From a virus: DNA of 48,551 nucleotides. Positions 24,428 through 32,700 of this stretch are shown piece after piece; the first letter of the stretch is position 1, and each line of letters begins with the position of its first letter. Made by a program: the position numbers and the translations under genes. The stretch is from IMG/VR virus record IMGVR_UViG_3300009181_000116, positions 1-48,551 of that record. The stretch is one strand, 5' to 3'. The notes under the pieces are model-generated. The model was given only the letters and a program-made list of their open reading frames with translations, ran no database searches and was not told the origin of the DNA.

Positions 24428-26254
24428 TTATTCTATTGTATCTATGTTTATAGTAAATGCGTAAGATTTCGTTATTTCGTTAGTTTTATTTGTTATATTA
24501 TTACTCAACAGACCAGAAGAAACTGATTTACCAGAGTCTTTTTTGAGTGGAGAAAGCTCTACACCCAAAACATTATAATATTTAGTTGTGCTTCCAACCT
24601 GTATTTTTAAAATATCATCTTTAATAACAGAATCGTTTGTGTCTGTTGTAAAGGCTATAACTCCAGGTATAGAATATGTATTAATACTATCTGGTTTAAA
24701 TTTTATAACACCGTTGCTTGTTGTCTGTACACCAGAAGAAAATACTTGATAATTATTTTTTGATATATTATTAATATACACACCATTATTGTTTCTTACT
24801 GTTAATAAACTAAATCCACTAACTATGTTTGATTTAAAGTTTGGATTAGATCCTCCTCCAGAAAGACTATTATCTACCAATTGTTGTTGATTAACGATTG
24901 ATATTTGTTCTCCTGATAAACCGCAAATGACTCTAGTTTCTAGTGAAAAATAATCAGAATTGTTTTTTGTAGAAATTATTTTAGAATTATTATCAGTATA
25001 ATCTGGATTTGTTAATATAGTATAGCTATCAATATTAGCCGAAGAAATCATAGAAGAAAGTTCGTCTGTTATAATCGATGTTTTTATTTTATACGATATT
25101 GGATAAACATATTCATCAGATGAAATAAATATGGATTCGGGAAAAACACCTATACTAATAATGGAATTTATAATATTGTTTTCTGAAATTCCGTCTACAT
25201 AAAAATCAGGCAATTTACTGTAACCTGATCCTCTGGATATTATTTCGATTCCAATTACTTTGTGGTTGTTTGTACTGATTTGAATTGTTTTTAGCCTAAC
25301 AACAGCACCAGAGCCAGTGGTATCAACAATATTAACTAAAGGATTTGGAGTACTTATTATTTTTTCTGATTCTGTTATATCGTTAGTATTAATTCGAGCA
25401 AACATAATTCCAGAAAAATTATTAAAGTTGTTTAAAAGACCATAAGAAAACGCATTACTACTATTGGGTATAGTGTTATACTTATTATCTTCAAATTCTT
25501 CTAAAATTTCTTTTATATATTTTGTCGAAGGACATAAATAATTTTTATCATTATTGCTATTTTCTACCGATCCTGCAGTCAATCCATCCAGAAATAAAAC
25601 TTCTCTTTTTAAAGAATCAGCTAATTTTTGGCATTCATAGCAAGTCGAAAATATAGTTTCATTAGTAATACTACCTTTGGTATAAACTTCATTAGTAATT
25701 TCGTCTATGTTACTTTCTTTAAAATAAAGACAACAACAACCAAAAGAAGTAACCCCAGATCCACATAATGGTTTGTATTTTTCAAAAAACGAAGAATATT
25801 CTTTTTCTACAAATATCTTTGCAGTAGGAAGATCTTTGTTAGTAATAAAATTCAATTGGCTGCTATCAACTCTATACAGAGGAAGCCAGGAGTAACCATC
25901 ACTTAGTTGATTTATTGTTGGTGTGGTGTGGTTTGGAATAACCACAGACATGTTAATAACATCTTGATTATTATTATTTGCATTATTAGAAATACACAAA
26001 TAAACAACATTATTATTATTATTTAAAACATAATAATTTTCTTGAGATCCAACCTCATTATATATTTTTCCCGATTGCCATATATTATTTTTAGCAATTA
26101 CGCACTTTTCTTTGTCTGGAATTCTTTTTGCAAAAACTCCATCAGAAATAATGTTAAATCCAAGTTCAGAATCTTTAATCTGACCCAAAACTAAAAACAT
26201 TTCTTCTGGTGCTTTATTGATTGTTAGTGATGATAATTTTTGGTTATTTGTCAT
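24428..26254 (-). CDS. Baseplate wedge protein, gp8-like, enlarged and Cys-containing
   Basis: 608 residues from the ATG at 26254 (a GTG 12 bases upstream is less likely). The N-terminal part has the gp8-type pattern: NNNVVYLCISNN at about 81-92, then SDGYSWLPLYRVD at 118-130 (T4-like DGY-x-WK-x-LY) and a following DLPTAK. A later IEIISRGSGYSKLPDFYVDG also fits this family. T4 gp8 has only 334 residues. Here a Cys insertion is present (Cys164, FGCCCLYF at 171-178, TCYEC at 204-208), similar in style to the fibre Cys modules. Gene order 25-6-7-8 supports the call. The C-terminal 250 residues are unassigned. Confidence 0.6.
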   Translation of the reverse strand: MTNNQKLSSLTINKAPEEMFLVLGQIKDSELGFNIISDGVFAKRIPDKEKCVIAKNNIWQSGKIYNEVGSQENYYVLNNNNNVVYLCISNNANNNNQDVINMSVVIPNHTTPTINQLSDGYSWLPLYRVDSSQLNFITNKDLPTAKIFVEKEYSSFFEKYKPLCGSGVTSFGCCCLYFKESNIDEITNEVYTKGSITNETIFSTCYECQKLADSLKREVLFLDGLTAGSVENSNNDKNYLCPSTKYIKEILEEFEDNKYNTIPNSSNAFSYGLLNNFNNFSGIMFARINTNDITESEKIISTPNPLVNIVDTTGSGAVVRLKTIQISTNNHKVIGIEIISRGSGYSKLPDFYVDGISENNIINSIISIGVFPESIFISSDEYVYPISYKIKTSIITDELSSMISSANIDSYTILTNPDYTDNNSKIISTKNNSDYFSLETRVICGLSGEQISIVNQQQLVDNSLSGGGSNPNFKSNIVSGFSLLTVRNNNGVYINNISKNNYQVFSSGVQTTSNGVIKFKPDSINTYSIPGVIAFTTDTNDSVIKDDILKIQVGSTTKYYNVLGVELSPLKKDSGKSVSSGLLSNNITNKTNEITKSYAFTINIDTIE

Positions 26255-26256
26255 TA

Positions 26257-27366
26257 TTATACACACGTTCCTTCAGCAATTATTGATTCGTTTGGATAAC
26301 CCATTCCTGATTTTGGCGTTAATGTAGTAAAATCTACTATATTTATATTACCAAAAGTTACTCCCGAATTATATAACGAAATTTCTTCGTCCCAAGAAGG
26401 AAATACAAACGTTTTGTCTCCTCCAGCCCCTTGATCACAAGAAGAAAGAGAGGAAAAAGAACCCATAGTGTAACCATAATAATTATTAATTTTTGGAATT
26501 TCGCTTGTAAAAACTCGTACAGTTTCAGAGTTATTATTAAAAATATCTTGTCTTATTTGAAAGAAATCAGCAGTTCCTGCGGGATGCAATAATGGTCGCA
26601 CTACGTTAGTGTATGCTTCTAGTGAAAGACCAGAAACATTAACAACATAAGAATAATCTTGCCATAAACCATTATCGGGTAAAACTGAAAAATTTAAAAA
26701 ACTAGAGGATAATTCTGCTGGTAAATCAATTGGATTATCTCCTAATTCAACAGTTTCTATTCCCATCCAATCATATTTACCTGAATTAAGACGCATAACG
26801 AATTTTTTTGGATAAGAAATGTTTATATTTTCTGCGGAAATGCCAAAAAGAGTATCAACAACAGTATCATAACTTTGCTTAGATCCCTTACGAGAATATA
26901 AATTAGTTTTTACATTATCTAACAATAAACGAATTTTATTCTGATCTACGTGTCCACCAGTATATCCGTCATAATTTATTACATTTGTGTGTAAACTAGG
27001 CAAATAAGAACTTGCTGAATATTTTACATAGCTATTTGGCATCGTTTCTATGTCATTTATTGATTCTAAATTTAAAAATCCAACAGAATTTATGTCATTA
27101 GATTTACATACCAACCAGTCATAATATTGTTTTGTAAGTTCTATTAAATTTGCATCTCCCGATATACTTATTTTATGTAACCAACGAGGAAACAAACTCA
27201 TAATATCTAATGGATATGCACAGGAAGGAGGCACAGCTGATGGAAAAACTTGTGGAAAATTAACTAAATTAATGCTTTCTTCGTTTTGTATTTCTTCAAA
27301 ACTATCGATAGCAACATTAATTTCTCTTGGTTTTTTAGTTATAAATTTTTTAAAAATTAATATCAT
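26257..27366 (-). CDS. Baseplate wedge protein, gp7 / P2 gpI-like (short)
   Basis: 369 residues. The core is the tail protein I pattern: LFPRWLHKI at about 59-67, helices around YYDWLVCKSNDI, then NLYSRKGSKQSYDTVVDTLFG at 155-175, the 'RKGT-x-x-s...LFG' signature of wedge proteins that pack on gp6. The position directly after gp6 is where P2 has I after J and T4 has 7 after 6. T4 gp7 has 1032 residues, so this is a minimal form without the large peripheral domains. It shares one base with the gp6 stop (TAATG), implying coupled translation at the ratio needed for the wedge. Confidence 0.65.
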   Translation of the reverse strand: MILIFKKFITKKPREINVAIDSFEEIQNEESINLVNFPQVFPSAVPPSCAYPLDIMSLFPRWLHKISISGDANLIELTKQYYDWLVCKSNDINSVGFLNLESINDIETMPNSYVKYSASSYLPSLHTNVINYDGYTGGHVDQNKIRLLLDNVKTNLYSRKGSKQSYDTVVDTLFGISAENINISYPKKFVMRLNSGKYDWMGIETVELGDNPIDLPAELSSSFLNFSVLPDNGLWQDYSYVVNVSGLSLEAYTNVVRPLLHPAGTADFFQIRQDIFNNNSETVRVFTSEIPKINNYYGYTMGSFSSLSSCDQGAGGDKTFVFPSWDEEISLYNSGVTFGNINIVDFTTLTPKSGMGYPNESIIAEGTCV

Positions 27367-29066
27367 TATGATATTTCCACAGTTACTTCTACTTCTGGAA
27401 CTAATTCTTGTTTTATATTAATTGTATTAAAATTTTTCGGAACAACATTAATATTAATTGATGATGCTGTAGGAAGAATGTTTGGTTTTAGTGTTATATA
27501 ACCAGTTTTGTAGTTAACAAAACCTAAATTTTGGAGTGGTTGATTATTTGCGTTATTATATACAAACAACTGACCAATAACAACAGAAGAATCACTACTA
27601 CTAACATCCTTTATTACTGATGTAATAGTATTATATAGAAAGGTATCAGAACTAACAATAGTGCCAACTGTGCTTACTGCTGGCTGTTTCAGCTCAGTTT
27701 TAAAATAAAAATTCTTGGTAGTAGTAGATCCGTTGACCAATAAAGATAGCGTTGTTTCTCTTGGATCCACAGCAACTGTTGCATTTGTGGATTGACTAAG
27801 GCTTTTTACAACAGAAGTAATGATTGTGTCGTTTATAGGATTATTGAATATTTTAACTGTATTAAAGTATGCTTCTATTGTACTCTTAATTGTTCCTACG
27901 GTATTTGAAGTATTTGCCACCAAAGCTTTAAATTTTATCTTAATTGGTTGCATTCGAACATATTCGGGAATAACCGTAACTATAGATTTACTTTTAAGAT
28001 ATTCCATAGATTGTACAACAATAGGAGAAGTTTGTGTTAAAGCACTATTCGAATAAGAAACAAACACTCTACCATAAATTGGAGGATCTAATTCGTCTCC
28101 TCCCCAAATGTTTATTTGATTTTTTGTTTGTATAAGAGACGAAAGATCTGAATATTGTAACAAAATACCATAATAATCTTCCTTAGTAACAGCTCTGTCG
28201 TTAGCAGCAAATAATTTTGGACCAAAACTGCGAAATAAATCTAAATCTGGTTTATCAGTTCCACCAGTTGTTTTTGTAGAACTGATAACAATATTATTAC
28301 TAATTATTGTAGTAATTTCGTTAGAGATTGTTCCCGAAGGTGTCATATACGAAACAGTAACAATATCTGAATTTAATATGTTCTTACCGTAAGATGATTG
28401 GTAATCGTTTATTGTTTTTTTGCCAAAAACTAAATAAAACCCACTAGATGTCCTATCAACAAAATAAATATTACTATTTGGTCCTGTGTTTATCTGTGTA
28501 TTATTAAATTTAGACCATTTAGTTCCGTTAACAAATACAGACAAAGTTTTTGTATCGATATTTGTGTCTCCCAGAAATGCTTTTTGATTTGATATATCTA
28601 CGGCTATAGGAATATTTTTAACTAAAAATTTTGATTCATATAAATTTATTTTTGTTGGTGTTGTGGTTAGTGTAACATCATCAATAGAATAAAATTTAAA
28701 GTCTCCTAATGTGTTAGAACCACTAAATACAGTAGAATACGATACTACTGGAACAGTGCCAGTAATAGAACTCGCAGTAATTCCACACAAAGAAGATTGT
28801 TTTCCTTCCACAAAAACACCTAATGGTTTTAACAAAGAAACAATATTATTTTCTATTGAAGCAGTTTCAAGAAAAGATTCATTAGCAACCATATTACTAT
28901 AAAATGAATAAAACAAAGTATTATACGCAAAAACATCTAATAAGCTATCAAATGCACTACCAGTATATACAGAAAACGGAGAACCTGGAAGTGTTAAGTA
29001 AGCTTTTAATGATGCCTTTATATCATCAAAAGTCAAAGAAGCTATATTTATTTGTGGGGTTGCCAT
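27366..29066 (-). CDS. 6: Baseplate wedge protein gp6
   Basis: 566 residues (T4 gp6 has 660). It is the J-like wedge protein that forms the iris ring of the contractile baseplate. The N-terminus LTFDDIKASLKAYL followed by LLDVFAYNTLFYSFYSNMVAN and ESFLETAS (about 41-70) is the conserved gp6 motif. The middle part includes DLFRSFGPKLFAANDRAVTKEDY (the 'RAVT-x-x-DY' motif of J-like proteins), and the C-terminal part is beta-rich. It lies between gp25 and the gp7-like gene, as in contractile systems generally. Confidence 0.92.
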   Translation of the reverse strand: MATPQINIASLTFDDIKASLKAYLTLPGSPFSVYTGSAFDSLLDVFAYNTLFYSFYSNMVANESFLETASIENNIVSLLKPLGVFVEGKQSSLCGITASSITGTVPVVSYSTVFSGSNTLGDFKFYSIDDVTLTTTPTKINLYESKFLVKNIPIAVDISNQKAFLGDTNIDTKTLSVFVNGTKWSKFNNTQINTGPNSNIYFVDRTSSGFYLVFGKKTINDYQSSYGKNILNSDIVTVSYMTPSGTISNEITTIISNNIVISSTKTTGGTDKPDLDLFRSFGPKLFAANDRAVTKEDYYGILLQYSDLSSLIQTKNQINIWGGDELDPPIYGRVFVSYSNSALTQTSPIVVQSMEYLKSKSIVTVIPEYVRMQPIKIKFKALVANTSNTVGTIKSTIEAYFNTVKIFNNPINDTIITSVVKSLSQSTNATVAVDPRETTLSLLVNGSTTTKNFYFKTELKQPAVSTVGTIVSSDTFLYNTITSVIKDVSSSDSSVVIGQLFVYNNANNQPLQNLGFVNYKTGYITLKPNILPTASSININVVPKNFNTINIKQELVPEVEVTVEIS

Positions 29067-29074
29067 ATCTTTAT

Positions 29075-29449
29075 TTATTCTGTTGTTATTTGTACAAAAC
29101 GAGTAATATCTGGTGATAATTTTAAGTAATACTCAATATTTACAAGCCAATAACCTAATGTTGAGTCTACGATATTTATATTTGTTATAGTTGCTCTTGG
29201 TTCGTATGTTTCTAATGCCGCTAAAAAAAATATCTTTTTATTTTCTAAATCCAGTACATTTGAGTTAGAATACATTAAATCATTAGCATTTCCTCCAAAA
29301 CCAGGAACAAATAATTTTTCTCCTTGAGAGGTTAATACTATGTTTTTTATAGTCTGAGATACTGCATATGAATCTGTTTTTATGTTCATATCGCCGCTTA
29401 CTGCGTTTATTTCTAATAAAAAATCTATGTCTTTGTATACTAATGTCAT
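29075..29449 (-). CDS. 25: Baseplate wedge protein gp25
   Basis: 124 residues (T4 132). It is the GPW/gp25 family protein at the inner baseplate that also nucleates the sheath. The sequence shows SYAVSQTIKNIVLTSQGEKLF, then FVPGFGGNANDLMYS and the conserved EPR (residues 83-85, ETYEPRATI), which is a signature of this family. It is placed between the hub genes and gp6. It is separated from the upstream gene by three bases and has an AGG-type ribosome-binding site inside the upstream gene end. Confidence 0.93.
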   Translation of the reverse strand: MTLVYKDIDFLLEINAVSGDMNIKTDSYAVSQTIKNIVLTSQGEKLFVPGFGGNANDLMYSNSNVLDLENKKIFFLAALETYEPRATITNINIVDSTLGYWLVNIEYYLKLSPDITRFVQITTE

Positions 29450-29452
29450 ATA

Positions 29453-30436
29453 TTAACCTGTTTTTGAAGTATCAACACTTGTTGTAGTATCTGGATCTTT
29501 TGCGTTTCCGTCTCTCATAAGAGATAAAATCATTGAATGTTTTTGCGTAGTTATTATTCGTTCTATTTTATAAATCATCCATTTACCAGAAAACCTAGTT
29601 TCTGAAATGCTTTTAGCTTCTCCTGTAGGAATATTTAGTTTAATCGTGTTTCCAGGTCTGATATCAAAATGACCATTCACCATAATACTTATTCTCTGAT
29701 AAGTTAATAGTGCTGTCTGAGCTTTTCTCAAAAGTGGAGTTTTTGGTGGCGTATTCCAAAAAGTAGCATTTGTTCTAGAATATGCTAAATAATCTTTAAA
29801 ATTATTAAGTTTATCAGTATTACTGGTTGCACCAGGATCAGTAGGATCAGTAGGATCATCGGGACCAGTAGAACCAGTAATACCAACAAATGACATTATT
29901 TTACCAGTATCTTCGTCTGTATACGATTTTCTTTCACTATACGGAAACCTATAATTATCTTCTTCGCCAGCATCTGGTTCAGTTGTCGTACGATTAAACT
30001 CGGAAAGCTCTTTATAACCACTACTAACGCCACTTGGAGACCCAGCACAAATCCCAGAAAAACAATTATATGAACAATTAGGATTAGAATAATCAATACC
30101 AAACCACTTATCCGCAGACAAAACTGTTTTTATTTTATCACATTCGTTTGTCTCTTTTAATAATGATAATAGTTCTTTTTCTGTCGGCTCTTTTCCCCCA
30201 AATCCTTTAGGCATAAGGTGTTGATTTGGACAATTGCAGTAAGGTTTGTTTAGATCAGGGCAATCTACATTAGAAACATAACCGCCAGGGTTCATACAAG
30301 GTCCAAATTCACTAATTTCGTATGAAGTTGGCGAAGTTGGTTTTAGAGCATGCGTAAAATTAGAACCTTGACCATTCTGTATACCAAAAAAGTCATCTAA
30401 ATTAAATTCTGTAAATTTACTTAATCTTTTAGCCAT
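29453..30436 (-). CDS. Baseplate hub-associated protein with Cys-rich insert (327 residues)
   Basis: Start chosen at the ATG at 30436, which shares its A with the stop of the upstream gene (TAATG) and has GGAGA upstream; an in-frame GTG further up is unlikely. Residues 238-310 (YQRISIMVNGHFDIRPGNTI, then FSGKWMIYKIERIITTQKHSMILSLMRDG) look like the C-terminal barrel of hub proteins of the gp27 / late-control-D type. Residues 45-130 contain eight Cys (47, 59, 67, 69, 99, 121, 125, 130), an unusual insert. A short collagen-like ITGSTGPDDPTDPTDPGATS linker follows. It may be the second chain of a two-chain hub with the upstream gene. Role inferred. Confidence 0.55.
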   Translation of the reverse strand: MAKRLSKFTEFNLDDFFGIQNGQGSNFTHALKPTSPTSYEISEFGPCMNPGGYVSNVDCPDLNKPYCNCPNQHLMPKGFGGKEPTEKELLSLLKETNECDKIKTVLSADKWFGIDYSNPNCSYNCFSGICAGSPSGVSSGYKELSEFNRTTTEPDAGEEDNYRFPYSERKSYTDEDTGKIMSFVGITGSTGPDDPTDPTDPGATSNTDKLNNFKDYLAYSRTNATFWNTPPKTPLLRKAQTALLTYQRISIMVNGHFDIRPGNTIKLNIPTGEAKSISETRFSGKWMIYKIERIITTQKHSMILSLMRDGNAKDPDTTTSVDTSKTG

Positions 30437-32700
30437 TATGCACAATCTCCAGTACACAAGCCATCGTGTGTATTATCAACATCAAACAAAAACATATACG
30501 GTCTTTGCTTTTTCAATGGCAATTCTTGAGGTAAAGTAAATCCTCTGATCATATTTAGATTACTGGACGATAATACTTTCATGTGAACAATTCTACCACC
30601 ATAATACATACCAGACTCATTTTTTTCTACTTGTTCTTCTGATATTTCTGTTCCAGATTGAGAAAAATCTGGACAGTTATTATCAATTACTCTGAATTTT
30701 CCAACAGGCATCATTTGATATTTTTTTGGATAAGAAGAATATGATTTTCTGTCTGTATCTTCTATATGTAACGGCATAGATACACCTGAATTTGTCGTTA
30801 TTGTTGTGTGGTCTTTATCGTTCTTATTTTCAAACGATTTCGGAATACTGGTATTTAAAATCTCACTTAAATTATAAGCTCTATTATCTGGTCCAGTATA
30901 CCCCTCAGTATAATCGAAATTCCCCTTTAGTGATTTTTTATTACTAACAAAAACAAAAGGAAATGAAAACGAACCAGCATCTTCAAACTCAATTATTTCA
31001 AAGGATGACTCTAATATGTCTTTAACTTCTGATTTTGGCCAAAACTCAACTTGTTGCCAAGAATATGCATATATTCCACCAGGATCAATATTAAATTCCG
31101 TGGCTCCACAAACTCCTTCAAATCCTAAGCTATTACCTCCATAAATTTTGTCTGCTGCGTATATTAAAGCATAAAAATCAGTCTGATCATTGCTAGAAGA
31201 AAAACTATCGCAACAAACAACATTTTTGTAAACGCCCCATTCGGTTTTAGTTTTTTTTGCTTCTGCGTAATTCCAACGATTTTTTGTTAAAGGCCATTTT
31301 ATTTCTTTGTATATTTTTTTCAAAAATGCACCAGGAAGTTCTGAAAAATCAAATTGAGATTGCCAATATTCGTTTTCTGTTCTAGATACTTCTTTTGAAC
31401 TTGATATATTGTCTATTAAATTTTCTTTAGTTTTTATATTTTCGCTATTTTCTATACCAAGTTTTTTTCCGTAATATTTATTAATAGAAAAATCATAAAA
31501 ATTCCACCAAGGTTTTTTTTCAGAATTATATGCTGTAGAATAAAATCCATAATTATAATCGGAAGTACGGACAAAACTATAATCATTTTGCGTTTTGTAT
31601 TCAATATTTGTTTTTGATGATAAAAATGAATGTGGAGAAATTTTTTCCCAGTTTTCGGAATCTTCTTCATAATTATACGTAATTTGCATTTTTGTTAAAC
31701 CTGTTGCATTGTCTGAAAAATTACGATATATATTACCCCAATCTGGCATTATTCTAACATATTCTCCAAACATTGCTCCACCATTTAATAATTTAGACGG
31801 AGATATATCGCTAATAATTCTCATTTCAACTACAGTATTCAGAAAACTATTATCACTTCCTGCCAAGCCGCCTAAATTATAAGTTCCTTTATAATTATTA
31901 GACTCTTTTAATAATTCATCAATACATTTAAAATTCCAGCTTTGTAGATCTTCCCAGAAAAAAAAATTAACTGCATTTTTATTATTTAAGCTACAAGCAT
32001 ACTCGCAAACATAATTCATCAAATGCGATATACGTAAATTATTTCCTAATTTATAAAAAGGAAAAAGAAAATTTTCAGCCTTTACCCAAACATCATTGTA
32101 TGTGTTATGTGCTTCTAGGGGTTTTTTAGAATCTTTTGTCATCATATCATCTTTAAATAATTTTTGAACTAATCCCGTCATTTGTGCTTCTGCAGCTGAT
32201 AATTGACCAGAATCAAAATCTAAAGAAGTTTGCTCAGGAGGAGCAGCACCAGGAGTTTTAGAAATTTTTCCTATAAAGTTTTCGAGTAAACTAACATTAA
32301 AATTTTTATAAATGAATTCATTTGACGAAAATCTAATTATAACTTGGTGTACACTACCAGCTGGACCGTGTATATTTTTGCTTGCTAAATTCGAATCAAT
32401 TATTACGTCTAAAATATTAAATTCGTATAAGGTTGAATCTACCGTAAAAGATATTTTGTCAGATGAAGTTAGATTTAATTGATCTATTATATAAGATGAA
32501 TCATTAAACACTAAAGTTCCAAAAATACTTTCCGCAAACATATCTTCTGTAATAGTTATTTGATCGAATATAAAATATTCTTGTGATAAACTGTTTTCTC
32601 TTGGGTAGAGTACATATTTTTGATTAGATGATGTTATAGAAACCTCACCAAGAGTTATGTTTGGGATGTCTATTTGAGTTTGTGTTATAACATCCGTCAT
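30436..32700 (-). CDS. Putative baseplate hub protein, gp27-like (754 residues)
   Basis: The N-terminus has a hub-like first domain: ITITEDMFAESIFGTLVFND, LTSSDKISFTVDSTLYEFNI and VHQVIIRFSSNEFIYKNFNV, i.e. the 'G-x-L-x-x-x-D ... gEe' and 'F-x-S-x-EF' elements of gp27-type proteins. The middle (about 200-470) is rich in Trp, Tyr and Asn. Pairs of Cys occur (VVCCDSF, GVCGATEF, and the end GLCTGDCA). It is coupled at both ends: 4-base overlap with the upstream gp53 gene and TAATG with the downstream 327-residue gene. It is roughly twice the T4 gp27 length (391). Good evidence for a baseplate location, moderate for the exact homology. Confidence 0.5.
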   Translation of the reverse strand: MTDVITQTQIDIPNITLGEVSITSSNQKYVLYPRENSLSQEYFIFDQITITEDMFAESIFGTLVFNDSSYIIDQLNLTSSDKISFTVDSTLYEFNILDVIIDSNLASKNIHGPAGSVHQVIIRFSSNEFIYKNFNVSLLENFIGKISKTPGAAPPEQTSLDFDSGQLSAAEAQMTGLVQKLFKDDMMTKDSKKPLEAHNTYNDVWVKAENFLFPFYKLGNNLRISHLMNYVCEYACSLNNKNAVNFFFWEDLQSWNFKCIDELLKESNNYKGTYNLGGLAGSDNSFLNTVVEMRIISDISPSKLLNGGAMFGEYVRIMPDWGNIYRNFSDNATGLTKMQITYNYEEDSENWEKISPHSFLSSKTNIEYKTQNDYSFVRTSDYNYGFYSTAYNSEKKPWWNFYDFSINKYYGKKLGIENSENIKTKENLIDNISSSKEVSRTENEYWQSQFDFSELPGAFLKKIYKEIKWPLTKNRWNYAEAKKTKTEWGVYKNVVCCDSFSSSNDQTDFYALIYAADKIYGGNSLGFEGVCGATEFNIDPGGIYAYSWQQVEFWPKSEVKDILESSFEIIEFEDAGSFSFPFVFVSNKKSLKGNFDYTEGYTGPDNRAYNLSEILNTSIPKSFENKNDKDHTTITTNSGVSMPLHIEDTDRKSYSSYPKKYQMMPVGKFRVIDNNCPDFSQSGTEISEEQVEKNESGMYYGGRIVHMKVLSSSNLNMIRGFTLPQELPLKKQRPYMFLFDVDNTHDGLCTGDCA

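Noticed and set aside
26340-26347. TATAAATA octamer inside the gp7-like gene
   Set aside because: Intragenic. Expected by chance several times per strand at this base composition.
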